A stretch of 64,000 nt of DNA, taken from positions 1,240,001 to 1,304,000 of the forward strand of contig NZ_CP121252.1 in assembly GCF_029637705.1 (NCBI RefSeq). The letters are read 5' to 3'. Of the stretch, positions 19,929 to 29,350 are shown in pieces (the first letter of the stretch is position 1; each line of letters opens with the position of its first letter). A program made the translations under genes and the position numbers. A model generated the notes under the pieces. It was not told where the DNA came from and searched no databases. It saw nothing but the letters and a program-made list of their open reading frames with translations. The DNA comes from Citricoccus muralis (lineage in GTDB: Bacteria; Actinomycetota; Actinomycetes; Actinomycetales; Micrococcaceae).

Positions 19929-22900
19929 ATGGCGACCCGAACTTCCCCCACTCGCTCGCCGTCTTCGACGCGTTCGACCTCGGCCAAGTCCCGCAGCGGC
20001 ACGGCCAAAAAAGGCTCGACGACGACGAAGGCGAAGCAACAGGAGGCCTTCGAATCCTCCGAACCCACCATGGCCTGGCCCCTGCGCGCCCTGCGCGGGA
20101 CCTGGATCGGTTTGGTGACCCCCATCGGTGCCACTGTGCGCAAACTCGGCCCCGACGCGAAAGTCGCACCCGAGGATCGCCGCGACGGCACCGGCTTCGT
20201 GCTACTCGTGTTGGCCATCCTCATCGCCACCGTTGAATGGTGGGGACTGCGCGAAACGCCCGGCTACGGCGAAATCGTCCACGGCATCGCCGCCGGAACC
20301 TTCGGCTGGATGGCCCTGATCGTCCCCGTGTTGATGGTCATGGTGGCAGTGCGCTGCTTCCGCACCCCGCAGGAGCACCGCGCCAACGGCCGTATTATTA
20401 TCGGCTTGCTCATTATTACCGCGGCCGGCTCCGGCCTGGCTCAGCTCACGCACGGAAACCCACCTGTCGCCGGTGACCTCTCCGGCATGCTCGCCTCGGG
20501 CGGAGTGCTCGGTTACTTGGTCACCGACCCGTTGGTCGCGCTGATCACTCCTGGGCCGGTCTGGGTCATCATGAGTGTGCTCCTTTTCTTTGGTCTGCTC
20601 GTGCTCACCGCCACGCCCGTGGGCCGCATCCCCGAGCGACTCGCCGGCCTCTATGCCTGGCTCACCGGTCAGCAACCCCACGCCGAGCGCTCCATCCACG
20701 CCGATACTGCCCCGGAAGCCGAAGGCTCTGACCACGACCAGTCCTACCTCTACGGCGACGACGAGGCCGCAACCAATACCGGGCGCAAAACCAAGAAGAA
20801 GTCGGCCTCGGGCAGCGGCAAGAAGCGGTGGAAGCTCTTCGGTTCCGATGAACCCGACACGGCAGACGGTGAGGCCGAAGACTCCGCGAGCGCCGAGGAA
20901 GCGTACGCCACCCCGGTGATCCACGACCGTGATGAGGCCCGCACTGACGTGGTCGATGTGGACGGCATCTTCGATAGCGAAGCGCCCCCTGAGAATGTGC
21001 CCGCTCGGACGAAAACAGAGCCCACCGTTCCCGCCGGGGTCAAGCGTCCCACCGCCGCCGATCGTGCACTGCAGCAGGCCCGCGCCCAGGCCGGCGTGGG
21101 GGAGAACGCTACCCACGACGCAGCCGACGCCGACGCCATGGACGATCCGAACGCCACCGTCCCACTCAGCACCGTCGCCCCGGTGGCTTCCAACCCGGTG
21201 GCCCAAGTCAGCCCCGACCTGCCGCCGCTGCCCACCCGTTCCGAACAACTCCACCTCGACGGCGACGTCACCTACACGCTGCCGAAGATGGACCTGCTCC
21301 CGCTGGGCCCGCCCGCCAAGGAGCGATCCGAAGCCAACGATCGCGTCGTCGCAGCCCTCACAGAGACCCTGCACCAGTTCAAGGTCGACGCCGACGTCAC
21401 CGGATTCTCCCGTGGACCGACGGTCACCCGCTACGAGATCTCGGTCGCCCCGGGCACCAAGGTCGAGAAGGTCACCAACCTGGAGAAGAACATCTCCTAC
21501 GCCGTGGCCTCCACTGATGTGCGCATTCTCAGTCCCATCCCGGGCAAGTCCGCTATTGGTGTCGAGATCCCAAATACCGACAAAGAAGTGGTCGCGCTCG
21601 GTGACGTGTTGCGTTCTCCCGCCGCGCGCAAGACCGACCACCCCATGGTGATGGGCGTGGGTAAGGACGTCGAGGGCGGCTTCGTCATGGCCAACCTGGC
21701 CAAGATGCCGCACATGCTCGTCGCCGGTGCCACTGGTGCCGGTAAGTCCTCGTTCGTGAACTCCATGATCACCTCCATCCTGATGCGGGCCACTCCTGAT
21801 GAGGTGCGGATGATCATGGTCGACCCCAAGCGCGTGGAACTCACCGCCTACGAAGGCGTGCCCCACCTGGTCACCCCGATCATCACCAGTCCCAAGAAGG
21901 CGGCCGAAGCGCTGCAGTGGGTGGTGAAGGAGATGGACACCCGCTACGACGACCTCGCAGCTTTCGGGTACAAACACGTCGACGACTTCAACAAGGCCAT
22001 CCGCGCCGGCAAGGTCACCCTGCCGCCGGACTCCAAACGCCAGCTGAAGCCCTACCCGTACCTGCTCGTGATCGTCGATGAGCTTGCCGATCTGATGATG
22101 GTCGCCCCGCGCGACGTCGAAGACGCCATCGTGCGTATCACCCAGTTGGCGCGTGCCGCCGGCATCCACTTGGTGCTGGCCACCCAGCGCCCCTCGGTGG
22201 ACGTGGTCACCGGTCTCATCAAGGCCAACGTACCCTCGCGTATGGCCTTTGCGACCTCCTCGGTCACCGACTCGCGCGTGGTTCTCGACCAGCCCGGCGC
22301 CGAGAAGCTGCTCGGCCAGGGCGACGCACTGTTCCTGCCGATGGGCAAGTCCAAGCCGATGCGTGTTCAGGGTGCCTGGGTCAATGAGTCCGAGGTCCAG
22401 GCGATCGTCGAGCATGTGAAGACGCAGATGAGCGCCCAGTACCGTGAGGACGTCGTCCCCGAGAAGGCCGAGAAGGTCATCGACGAGGACATCGGCGATG
22501 ACCTGGAGGTGCTACTGCAGGCAGTGGAACTCGTGGTCACCTCGCAGTTCGGCTCCACCTCGATGCTCCAGCGCAAGCTCCGGGTGGGCTTCGCCAAGGC
22601 CGGGCGCCTGATGGACCTGATGGAATCCCGCGGCGTGGTCGGACCCTCTGAAGGCTCCAAGGCCCGCGACGTGCTCGTTCAGCCGGATGACCTCGGCGAG
22701 GTGCTGGCCACCATCCGTGGCGACAAGCCGGCAGGCGGTGCGCCGGCCAGCGCTGCCGCCGCTGAGCCCTCGATACCCGGAGCGACCGGTGCCGCACTGA
22801 GCGCGAGCGAACAGCGTATGGTCGCCGATTCTGTGCCCTCAGACTCACCAGCCGACGACGCGGACGCCACCGACGATCAGGCCACCCGTGACTGGGGCCA

Positions 22901-23003
22901 GGATCTGGTAGGCCAGCACTACGATCAATACACGCAAGTCGTGGACTACCACGATGACGACGAGGGAGAGTCAGAAGACGCATGGCAGCTGACGGGTCGT
23001 TAG
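19929..23003 (+). CDS. ftsK: DNA translocase FtsK
   Basis: 1024 residues. FtsK is anchored at the septum and pumps chromosome termini during division. After a basic, Ser/Thr-rich start there are about four membrane segments (residues about 75-265), then a long acidic/proline-rich linker (to about 430). The motor follows: alpha/beta domains with Walker A GATGAGKS at residues 600-607 and Walker B LLVIVDELADLM, ATQRPSVDVVTG, then the C-terminal gamma winged-helix domain (TSQFGSTSMLQRKLRVGFAKAGRLMDLME). The start is ATG 19929. Its end overlaps pgsA by 22 nt. Confidence 0.95.
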   Translation: MATRTSPTRSPSSTRSTSAKSRSGTAKKGSTTTKAKQQEAFESSEPTMAWPLRALRGTWIGLVTPIGATVRKLGPDAKVAPEDRRDGTGFVLLVLAILIATVEWWGLRETPGYGEIVHGIAAGTFGWMALIVPVLMVMVAVRCFRTPQEHRANGRIIIGLLIITAAGSGLAQLTHGNPPVAGDLSGMLASGGVLGYLVTDPLVALITPGPVWVIMSVLLFFGLLVLTATPVGRIPERLAGLYAWLTGQQPHAERSIHADTAPEAEGSDHDQSYLYGDDEAATNTGRKTKKKSASGSGKKRWKLFGSDEPDTADGEAEDSASAEEAYATPVIHDRDEARTDVVDVDGIFDSEAPPENVPARTKTEPTVPAGVKRPTAADRALQQARAQAGVGENATHDAADADAMDDPNATVPLSTVAPVASNPVAQVSPDLPPLPTRSEQLHLDGDVTYTLPKMDLLPLGPPAKERSEANDRVVAALTETLHQFKVDADVTGFSRGPTVTRYEISVAPGTKVEKVTNLEKNISYAVASTDVRILSPIPGKSAIGVEIPNTDKEVVALGDVLRSPAARKTDHPMVMGVGKDVEGGFVMANLAKMPHMLVAGATGAGKSSFVNSMITSILMRATPDEVRMIMVDPKRVELTAYEGVPHLVTPIITSPKKAAEALQWVVKEMDTRYDDLAAFGYKHVDDFNKAIRAGKVTLPPDSKRQLKPYPYLLVIVDELADLMMVAPRDVEDAIVRITQLARAAGIHLVLATQRPSVDVVTGLIKANVPSRMAFATSSVTDSRVVLDQPGAEKLLGQGDALFLPMGKSKPMRVQGAWVNESEVQAIVEHVKTQMSAQYREDVVPEKAEKVIDEDIGDDLEVLLQAVELVVTSQFGSTSMLQRKLRVGFAKAGRLMDLMESRGVVGPSEGSKARDVLVQPDDLGEVLATIRGDKPAGGAPASAAAAEPSIPGATGAALSASEQRMVADSVPSDSPADDADATDDQATRDWGQDLVGQHYDQYTQVVDYHDDDEGESEDAWQLTGR

Positions 23004-23629
23004 ATCGAGCGCGGGGCTATCATCCCCTTTGGAACCTGCCCAATGTGCTGACCATGGTGCGGATCCTCATGGTTCCGCTGCTGGTATGGCTGCTCGTGCT
23101 GGGTGGAACCTTCGGCGAGGAGTCTCTGCTCTACCGCTGGCTCGCTTTCGTGGTGTTTGCCGCCGCCATGTACACGGACAAGCTCGACGGCGACATCGCT
23201 CGCAAGAGGGGGCTGGTGACCTCCTTCGGTAAGATCGCCGACCCGATCGCCGATAAGCTCCTCACCGGTGCGGCCTGGATCGTGCTCTCCCTCTTGGGCG
23301 AGATCTGGTGGTGGATCACCATCGTCATCCTGGTGCGCGAATGGGGTATCACCCTGATGCGCTTCATCGTGCTGCGCTACGGGGTCATGCCCGCCTCCGC
23401 CGGCGGAAAACTCAAGACCGTGCTCCAGACCGCGGGCATCGGATTGTTGCTGATGCCGTTGGCCCCGCTGGTGGGATCCTGGTGGCCCTGGGTGGGCTGG
23501 AGCATCATCATCCTGGCGCTCATTGTCACCGTCGCCACCGGCATCGACTACATCGTCAAAGCGATTCAACTACGTAAGACTTCTCTGCTGAACTCGACCG
23601 AAGATGGGACCCGTGACGACCGCAGCTGA
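22982..23629 (+). CDS. pgsA: CDP-diacylglycerol-glycerol-3-phosphate 3-phosphatidyltransferase
   Basis: 215 residues. The CDP-alcohol phosphatidyltransferase motif D(x2)DG(x2)AR(x8)G(x3)D(x3)D is complete in DKLDGDIARKRGLVTSFGKIADPIAD. The protein has about five or six membrane segments and opens NLPNVLTMVRILMVPLLVW, as in PgsA. It makes phosphatidylglycerophosphate, precursor of PG and cardiolipin. The gene starts inside the ftsK 3' end and overlaps the start of cinA, so the three genes are likely translationally coupled. Confidence 0.93.
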   Translation: MAADGSLDRARGYHPLWNLPNVLTMVRILMVPLLVWLLVLGGTFGEESLLYRWLAFVVFAAAMYTDKLDGDIARKRGLVTSFGKIADPIADKLLTGAAWIVLSLLGEIWWWITIVILVREWGITLMRFIVLRYGVMPASAGGKLKTVLQTAGIGLLLMPLAPLVGSWWPWVGWSIIILALIVTVATGIDYIVKAIQLRKTSLLNSTEDGTRDDRS

Positions 23630-24098
23630 CGTCGTCGAGCTGTTGAGCGCTCACAGTCTCACGCTCGCCACCGCCGAATCGCTGACCGCCGGCGCCGTTG
23701 CAGCCCGCGTCGCTGATATCAGTGGAGCCTCCCGGGTGTTGCGCGGGGGAGTGATCGCCTACCAGAACGACATCAAAGCCGACGTACTCGGTGTGAACAC
23801 CGCCCGGTTGGACTCCCACGGTGCCGTGGACGAACAGGTCAGTTTGCAGATGGCCGACGGCGCTCGACGCCGCCTCGGCGCGAACCTTGGTGTGGCCACC
23901 ACGGGCGTGGCCGGCCCGCAACCGCACCAAGGCCAACCGGTCGGCACCGTCTGGATCGCGGTGGCAACGGATGAGGTCCAACGCGCCACCTTGTTCCGTT
24001 TCGAAGGCGACCGCGAAACTATCCGGCAGGCCAGTGTGGATGCCGCACTGCGATTAATCGTCGACGTCGTGCACGGCCCCTCGGGCATAGGCGAATGA
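23604..24098 (+). CDS. cinA: CinA C-terminal domain protein (nicotinamide-nucleotide amidase type)
   Basis: 164 residues. Only the C-terminal CinA/PncC domain is present. Signatures are LATAESLTAGAVAARVADISGASRVLRGGVIAYQNDIK and GVATTGVAGPQPHQGQPVGTVWIAVA. PncC enzymes deamidate NMN to NaMN in pyridine-nucleotide recycling. The start is ATG 23604, or GTG 23613 in the same frame; both lie within the pgsA 3' end. The pgsA-cinA-HTH-recA order is classical for Gram-positive bacteria. Confidence 0.9.
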   Translation: MGPVTTAADVVELLSAHSLTLATAESLTAGAVAARVADISGASRVLRGGVIAYQNDIKADVLGVNTARLDSHGAVDEQVSLQMADGARRRLGANLGVATTGVAGPQPHQGQPVGTVWIAVATDEVQRATLFRFEGDRETIRQASVDAALRLIVDVVHGPSGIGE

Positions 24099-24380
24099 GT
24101 TCTGCGCCACTAGGATAGTGAGAAACGTCCAGAGTTGCTGGACATTAGCTGTGAATCGGGCGCAGTCCTCGCCCTGAGGGAACAAAGAACCCGAGAGGTG
24201 CGTTGTGAACAGCAACGGATCTCGTCCAGTAGTGGACGGAATCCCTTCAGCCCATACATCGTCCCCGCACAGGAGAAGACAGTAGACATGATGAGAGAAC
24301 CGGTGACCATCAATGGCGTGACCCGTTGGTTGGCAGCCGGAGAATCCGAACCCAGCCCGTCCCACGCTAAGGAGCATGCC

Positions 24381-24728
24381 ATGCCTGTACTACGCCAGGA
24401 GATCGGAGATGTGCTCCGCGACGTGCGCCAGCGTCAAGGACGAACCTTGCGGGAAGTTTCCCACAAGGCCCGTGTCTCCCTCGGGTACCTTTCCGAAGTG
24501 GAGCGCGGCCAGAAGGAAGCCTCATCCGAATTGCTTGCCGCAATCTGCGAAGCACTGAGCATCCCGCAGTCAACCATGTTGCGCGAAGTCGCCGACCGCA
24601 TGGCTATGGAGGAGGCGCTGCATTTGCCAGACGTCCCCGACACAGTGCCGGCTGAGATGACGCACCGCTACGCGCAGCTTGCGAAGGAACTGCCCGACGA
24701 TTTCGGTCAGCTGGCTGGTAGCCACTGA
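24381..24728 (+). CDS. XRE-family regulator, ClgR-like
   Basis: 115 residues from ATG 24381, which has AAGGAG at 6 nt. The helix-turn-helix is [37 protein letters not shown], strongly like ClgR, the actinobacterial activator of clp protease and recA-linked stress genes. The frame is open further upstream, so a longer product from ATG 24288 (opening [19 protein letters not shown]) is possible, with AGGAG 12 nt before it. Its place between cinA and recA is the usual clgR position. The region 24099-24380 holds no other gene. Confidence 0.85.
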   Translation: MPVLRQEIGDVLRDVRQRQGRTLREVSHKARVSLGYLSEVERGQKEASSELLAAICEALSIPQSTMLREVADRMAMEEALHLPDVPDTVPAEMTHRYAQLAKELPDDFGQLAGSH

Positions 24729-24741
24729 TCCTCCTCGATCC

Positions 24742-24787
24742 AGCGAAGGCCGCAACCGGGACCTCCGGTTGCGGCCTTCGCTGTTGA
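24742..24787 (+). terminator. Terminator after the ClgR-like gene
   Basis: A perfect 18-bp hairpin: 24742-24759 pairs with 24765-24782 around the loop GACCT. GTTG follows, so the T-run is weak but the stem is very strong. Confidence 0.8.
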
Positions 24788-24811
24788 GATCGATACCCTT
24801 GAGGGGTGAAG

Positions 24812-25045
24812 ATGAAACGCTCGGCCTTCTGGACGCTGATGAACGACGAATTCGGTGAAGCCAACGCAGAAGTCATCGCTAGCTCCCTGGTCCTGCCGAC
24901 CCTGCACGAGACCGCGCAAGACGCACTGGCTCGTGGTGTCGACCCGCGCGAAGTGTGGGCCGCCGTCTGCGATCTGCATCAGATTCCAGCAGCACGTCGC
25001 TGGGGTCGAGACATCGCACCGCGCGATACTCCGGGTTGGTCCTAG
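24812..25045 (+). CDS. DUF3046 family protein
   Basis: 77 residues from ATG 24812 (GAGGGG upstream); a GTG at 24806 is an alternative. The sequence opens KRSAFWTLMNDEFGEANAEVIASSLVLPTLHETAQDAL and ends DLHQIPAARRWGRDI, the whole-length signature of DUF3046, an actinobacterial family almost always encoded directly upstream of recA. The function is unknown. Confidence 0.9.
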   Translation: MKRSAFWTLMNDEFGEANAEVIASSLVLPTLHETAQDALARGVDPREVWAAVCDLHQIPAARRWGRDIAPRDTPGWS

Positions 25046-25087
25046 CTCCTATCTCAGAACAGAGATACGACACGCGCGTCGAAATGC

Positions 25088-25103
25088 TAGAAGAGGTGTT
25101 CGA
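25088..25103 (+). promoter_or_regulatory. Candidate LexA (SOS) box upstream of recA
   Basis: TAGAAGAGGTGTTCGA matches the actinobacterial SOS box TCGAAC-N4-GTTCGA at 10 of 12 defined positions, with the right half-site perfect. It lies about 170 nt before recA and after DUF3046, where the recA promoter is expected. Confidence 0.6.
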
Positions 25104-25269
25104 GTTCAGTAAACTCCTACACAGAGCATGAAATACAACGAATCCAAGGTCGTTATCCACGAGACCGGTGCTGGCTGCCTAACGTGTCCGTCGCGGTCCG
25201 TAGACTCGACTTATTCGTGCAGTTCACTGACTGACCGTCCGTAGCGTCGGCCCCAACCAAGGAGAAGAG

Positions 25270-26328
25270 ATGGCAGCAGCCACTGATCGTGAGAAGGCTC
25301 TAGAAGCCGCTCTCGCCCAGATCGACAAGAACTACGGCAAGGGCTCCGTGATGCGCCTGGGCGACGACGCTCGCGCGCCGATCGAGACCATCTCCTCGGG
25401 CTCTGTCGCCATGGACATTGCACTGGGAATTGGCGGGTTCCCCCGCGGGCGCGTCGTGGAGATCTACGGCCCGGAATCCTCGGGTAAGACCACCGTGGCG
25501 CTGCATGCTGTCGCTAACGCTCAGCGGAACGGTGGAATTGCGGCGTTCATCGACGCCGAGCACGCACTCGACCCCGAATACGCCAAGAAGCTGGGCGTCG
25601 ACACGGATGCGCTACTGGTCTCCCAGCCGGACACCGGTGAGCAGGCACTGGAAATCATGGACATGCTCGTTGGCTCAGGCGCACTCGACATCATCGTCAT
25701 CGACTCGGTGGCCGCGCTGGTTCCCCGCGCGGAAATCGAAGGCGAGATGGGTGATAGTCACGTGGGTCTGCAGGCGCGACTGATGTCTCAGGCGTTGCGT
25801 AAGATTACCGGCCGCCTGTCGCAGACTAAGACGACCGCGATCTTCATCAACCAGCTCCGCGAAAAGATCGGTGTATTCTTCGGTTCCCCCGAGACGACCA
25901 CGGGTGGTAAGGCCTTGAAATTCTACGCTTCGGTGCGTGTTGACGTTCGGCGCATCGAAACGCTGAAAGAAGCCGGTAACCCGGTCGGTAACCGTACACG
26001 CGCCAAGATCGTCAAGAACAAGATGGCTCCGCCATTCAAGCAAGCAGAGTTCGACATCCTGTACGGCGAGGGCATCTCCCGCGAGGGTGGGCTGATCGAC
26101 ATGGGTGTCGAGCACGGTATTGTGCGCAAGTCCGGCGCATGGTTCACCTACGACGGTGACCAACTGGGCCAGGGTAAAGAGAACGCGCGTAAGTTCCTCA
26201 AAGACAATCCCGATCTCGCGGTGGAGATAGAGGATCGTATCAAGCAGAAGCTGGGTATCGGGGTCACCGAGGCAGATGCTGACGGGGAGCCGGTTCTCAA
26301 AGCCGTCCCGGGTGACGCAAAGAAATGA
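25270..26328 (+). CDS. recA: Recombinase RecA
   Basis: 352 residues. RecA forms filaments on single-stranded DNA, drives strand exchange and triggers LexA self-cleavage. Walker A is GPESSGKT at residues 67-74; [40 protein letters not shown] (Walker B and L1) and [38 protein letters not shown] (L2 region) are intact. No intein is present. ATG 25270 follows AAGGAGAAG. The recA stop overlaps the recX start by 4 nt. Confidence 0.98.
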   Translation: MAAATDREKALEAALAQIDKNYGKGSVMRLGDDARAPIETISSGSVAMDIALGIGGFPRGRVVEIYGPESSGKTTVALHAVANAQRNGGIAAFIDAEHALDPEYAKKLGVDTDALLVSQPDTGEQALEIMDMLVGSGALDIIVIDSVAALVPRAEIEGEMGDSHVGLQARLMSQALRKITGRLSQTKTTAIFINQLREKIGVFFGSPETTTGGKALKFYASVRVDVRRIETLKEAGNPVGNRTRAKIVKNKMAPPFKQAEFDILYGEGISREGGLIDMGVEHGIVRKSGAWFTYDGDQLGQGKENARKFLKDNPDLAVEIEDRIKQKLGIGVTEADADGEPVLKAVPGDAKK

Positions 26329-26897
26329 CCGCGCGAGGACCTGAGGAACCTCTTCTGGAGACGGCGGTCGGCGACGCCGAGCCTGACCCGGAAGAGGTCG
26401 CCAGGTCCATTCTGCTTCGGCAGCTCACCGCGGCTCCGAAATCCCGCCAACAGCTGGCGGAAAAGTTAGCTGCAAAAAACGTCCCAGAACAGGTCGCTAC
26501 TGCTGTGCTCGACAGGTTCGAAGACGTGAACCTCATCAATGATGAGGAGTTCGCCCGCATGTGGGTGCGTTCTCGGCATCAGGGCAAGGGCCTGGCACGT
26601 GGCGCCCTGCGGCGCGAGCTACGGGCCAAAGGAATCGACGGTGATGAAGCGGAACAGGCTCTGGACACCGTGAGCGATGAAGACGAGCGCGAAGCGGCCG
26701 AAAGACTTATCGAGAAGAAGCTTCGGACTCAACGCATTCCGACCGGGTCCGGACCTGAGGAGCGAGCCGAACGGGACAAGATTGTTCGACGTCTCGTCTC
26801 GATGCTGGCCCGTAAGGGATACTCTCCGGGGTTGGGATTCGACGTTGTCAAAGAGCTGATGACTGTCCAGATCGAGAATGATGAGGGCCTAGAATAG
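26325..26897 (+). CDS. recX: Regulatory protein RecX
   Basis: 190 residues. RecX binds and restrains RecA filaments. Helical-repeat features are [58 protein letters not shown] and [24 protein letters not shown] third, C-terminal repeat is also present ([27 protein letters not shown]). The start ATG 26325 overlaps the recA stop (ATGA), so translation is coupled. Confidence 0.93.
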   Translation: MTARGPEEPLLETAVGDAEPDPEEVARSILLRQLTAAPKSRQQLAEKLAAKNVPEQVATAVLDRFEDVNLINDEEFARMWVRSRHQGKGLARGALRRELRAKGIDGDEAEQALDTVSDEDEREAAERLIEKKLRTQRIPTGSGPEERAERDKIVRRLVSMLARKGYSPGLGFDVVKELMTVQIENDEGLE

Positions 26898-26901
26898 TGG
26901 G

Positions 26902-28407
26902 GTGACCACTCTCCAGGACTCGATACAGCCCCTCCGTTCCTACGAAGTCCGGACGTTTGGATGTCAGATGAACGTCCACGATTCCGAACGCATTTCTGGG
27001 CTGCTCGAAGACTCCGGCTATGTCGCGGCCGCGGTGAACCAAGAACCGGACCTGGTGGTGTTCAACACCTGCGCGGTGCGCGAAAACGCTGACAATCGGT
27101 TGTATGGAAACCTGGGCAACCTCCGTCAGGTGAAAGAAAAGCACCCCGGCATGCAGATCGCGGTAGGTGGCTGCCTAGCCCAGAAGGATCAAGACGTTAT
27201 CGTCGAAAAGGCACCCTGGGTGGACGTGGTCTTCGGTACCCACAACATTGGGTCTCTTCCGGTACTGCTGGAGCGGTCACGCCACAATGAGCGGTCCGAA
27301 GTCGAGCTACTGGAGTCTCTTGAAGTCTTCCCCTCGACTCTGCCAACCAAGCGGGATTCAACTTATTCTGGTTGGGTCTCCATTTCTGTTGGTTGCAACA
27401 ACACCTGCACGTTCTGCATCGTTCCCTCGTTGCGTGGTAAGGAAAAAGACCGCCGCCCCGGTGAGATTCTGGCAGAGGTCCAGGCTCTGGTCGACGCCGG
27501 CGCAGTCGAGGTGACGTTACTCGGGCAGAACGTCAACACCTACGGCGTAGAATTCGGCGATCGCGGTGCGTTCGCCAAACTACTGCGTGCGTGCGGCGAC
27601 ATCGAAGGGCTGGAGCGGGTGCGTTTCACCAGCCCGCACCCTGCCTCATTCACCGATGATGTTATTGATGCGATGGCGGAAACGCCGAATGTGATGCCCC
27701 AGCTGCACATGCCCTTGCAATCCGGGTCGGACACGATCTTAAAGTCGATGCGTCGGTCCTACCGCTCCAAGAAGTTCCTTGGCATCTTGGACAAAGTACG
27801 TGAGCGGATTCCTCACGCTGCTGTAACCACCGACATCATCGTGGGATTCCCCGGGGAGACCGAAGAAGATTTTGCTGAGACGCTGCGCGTGGTTGAAGCA
27901 TCTCGATTCTCCTCCGCATTCACCTTCCAATACTCGATCCGCCCGGGCACTCCCGCCGCCACCATGGACCACCAAGTTCCGAAGGATGTGGTGCAAGAGC
28001 GTTTCGAACGCCTCACCGCGCTACAGGACCGTATTAGTGCTGAAGAAAGCGCGACTCGTGTCGGAGTCGAGCAGGAAATCCTGGTCACTAATACTCCCGG
28101 TACCAAGAGTGAGGAAACCGGCCGCCTTTCGGGACGAGCCCCAGACAATCGACTGGTGCACTTCTCCGTGCCCGCAGGAGAGCAGCAGCCGCGCCCTGGG
28201 GACTTCGTGACCGTACCGGTCACCGCTTCCCACCCTTACCACCTGATTGCCGATCCGGAGCCGGGGCAGTACCAACTGCGCCGTTCACGGGCCGGGGATG
28301 CCTGGGACCGTACGCAGGCAGAAAGCTGTGGAACTCCCACGCCGGCTGGTGATAGTTCTGCACCCGGGGTGAACTTGGGGATGCCCACCCTGCGAGTGGG
28401 AGGCTGA
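26902..28407 (+). CDS. miaB: tRNA-2-methylthio-N6-dimethylallyladenosine synthase MiaB
   Basis: 501 residues. This radical-SAM enzyme methylthiolates i6A37 of tRNA. The N-terminal UPF0004 domain has its three cluster cysteines (FGCQMN, NTCAVR, GGCLAQ). The radical SAM motif CxxxCxxC is CNNTCTFC, and the C-terminal TRAM domain includes [21 protein letters not shown]. The start is GTG 26902, 4 nt after recX. The C-terminal tail of about 45 residues after the TRAM domain is polar and low in similarity to anything I recognise. It precedes miaA, whose product makes its substrate. Confidence 0.95.
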   Translation: MTTLQDSIQPLRSYEVRTFGCQMNVHDSERISGLLEDSGYVAAAVNQEPDLVVFNTCAVRENADNRLYGNLGNLRQVKEKHPGMQIAVGGCLAQKDQDVIVEKAPWVDVVFGTHNIGSLPVLLERSRHNERSEVELLESLEVFPSTLPTKRDSTYSGWVSISVGCNNTCTFCIVPSLRGKEKDRRPGEILAEVQALVDAGAVEVTLLGQNVNTYGVEFGDRGAFAKLLRACGDIEGLERVRFTSPHPASFTDDVIDAMAETPNVMPQLHMPLQSGSDTILKSMRRSYRSKKFLGILDKVRERIPHAAVTTDIIVGFPGETEEDFAETLRVVEASRFSSAFTFQYSIRPGTPAATMDHQVPKDVVQERFERLTALQDRISAEESATRVGVEQEILVTNTPGTKSEETGRLSGRAPDNRLVHFSVPAGEQQPRPGDFVTVPVTASHPYHLIADPEPGQYQLRRSRAGDAWDRTQAESCGTPTPAGDSSAPGVNLGMPTLRVGG

Positions 28408-28408
28408 G

Positions 28409-29341
28409 ATCGACTCCGCCGATGCGGGAAGTGCCCGGAAGCCTATCGTCGTCCTGGTGGGCGCCACCGCTTCCGGGAAGACCCGGCTGAGTCTGGACCT
28501 GGCTGAGCAGCTTCACGGAGAGGTCGTCAACGCGGACTCGATGCAGTTCTACCGGGGCCTGGACATTGGGACAGCCAAAGCCACGCAGGTCGAACGCGAC
28601 TCCGTGCCGCATCACCTCATTGATGTTCTGAACCTGGATGAGGTGGCTTCCGTCGCTCAGTTTCAAACCTGGGCTCGTGACTGCTTCGGACAACTGAGAG
28701 CGCGGGAGCGAACACCCATTCTGACCGGGGGATCCGGTCTCTACGTGCGTGCCGCGATTGATCGGATCAGATTCCCGCCGACGGACCCCACGGTGCGTTC
28801 CCAGCTTGAGCAACGGCTCGAATTCGAGGGTAGCGACACTATTCGCGCCGAATTGGCGCGCGTCGATCCTGAGTCTGCGCAGCGAATCAACGACGACCGC
28901 CGATTGATTCGGGCGCTCGAGGTGTACCTCGTGACGGGTGAACCTTTCACTTCCTTTATGCCCCAGCGGACCTATGCTGAGGAGATTCCACCGGTCGTGC
29001 AGATCGGCTTGAGTATCGACCGAGACACTTTGTACGAACGCATTGGCGCACGGGTGAACACCATGATGGAGGCCGGCTTCCTCGACGAGGTTCGTGCTCT
29101 CAGCGCTCATGGTCTCAACACGGCACCCACGGCATCACGGGCTATCGGTTATCCGCAGATGCAACGTGTACTTAGCGGTGAACTGACCGTCGAAGAAGGT
29201 GTGGAGGAGACGATTGTCGCGACTCGACGTTTCGCCAAACGCCAACTGACGTGGTTCCGTGCCGATCCCCGCGTACACTGGATCGACTATAACGATCCTC
29301 GGCTAGTGAACAAGGCCCTACAATTGATTGCGGGTCGGTAG
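28409..29341 (+). CDS. miaA: tRNA dimethylallyltransferase MiaA (start codon unusual)
   Basis: MiaA adds the dimethylallyl group to A37 of tRNA, the step before MiaB. Signatures are VGATASGKTRLSLDLA (P-loop), VVNADSMQFYRGLDIGTAKAT, PHHLIDVLN and LTGGSGLYVRA. The start is problematic: between the in-frame stop at 28370 and GTG 28457 there is no ATG, GTG or TTG. Starting at GTG 28457 (294 residues) removes the first beta-strand KPIVVLV that precedes the P-loop. A GGGAGG site at 28398-28403 sits just before an ATC codon at 28409, which would give a normal N-terminus (310 residues). I list the longer form; the 3' end at 29341 is certain. Confidence 0.85.
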   Translation: MDSADAGSARKPIVVLVGATASGKTRLSLDLAEQLHGEVVNADSMQFYRGLDIGTAKATQVERDSVPHHLIDVLNLDEVASVAQFQTWARDCFGQLRARERTPILTGGSGLYVRAAIDRIRFPPTDPTVRSQLEQRLEFEGSDTIRAELARVDPESAQRINDDRRLIRALEVYLVTGEPFTSFMPQRTYAEEIPPVVQIGLSIDRDTLYERIGARVNTMMEAGFLDEVRALSAHGLNTAPTASRAIGYPQMQRVLSGELTVEEGVEETIVATRRFAKRQLTWFRADPRVHWIDYNDPRLVNKALQLIAGR

Positions 29342-29350
29342 ACTAAACCC

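Noticed and set aside
20202-22415. 737-codon antisense frame over ftsK
   Set aside because: A shadow of ftsK codon bias; the His/Gly/Val-rich product resembles no protein family.
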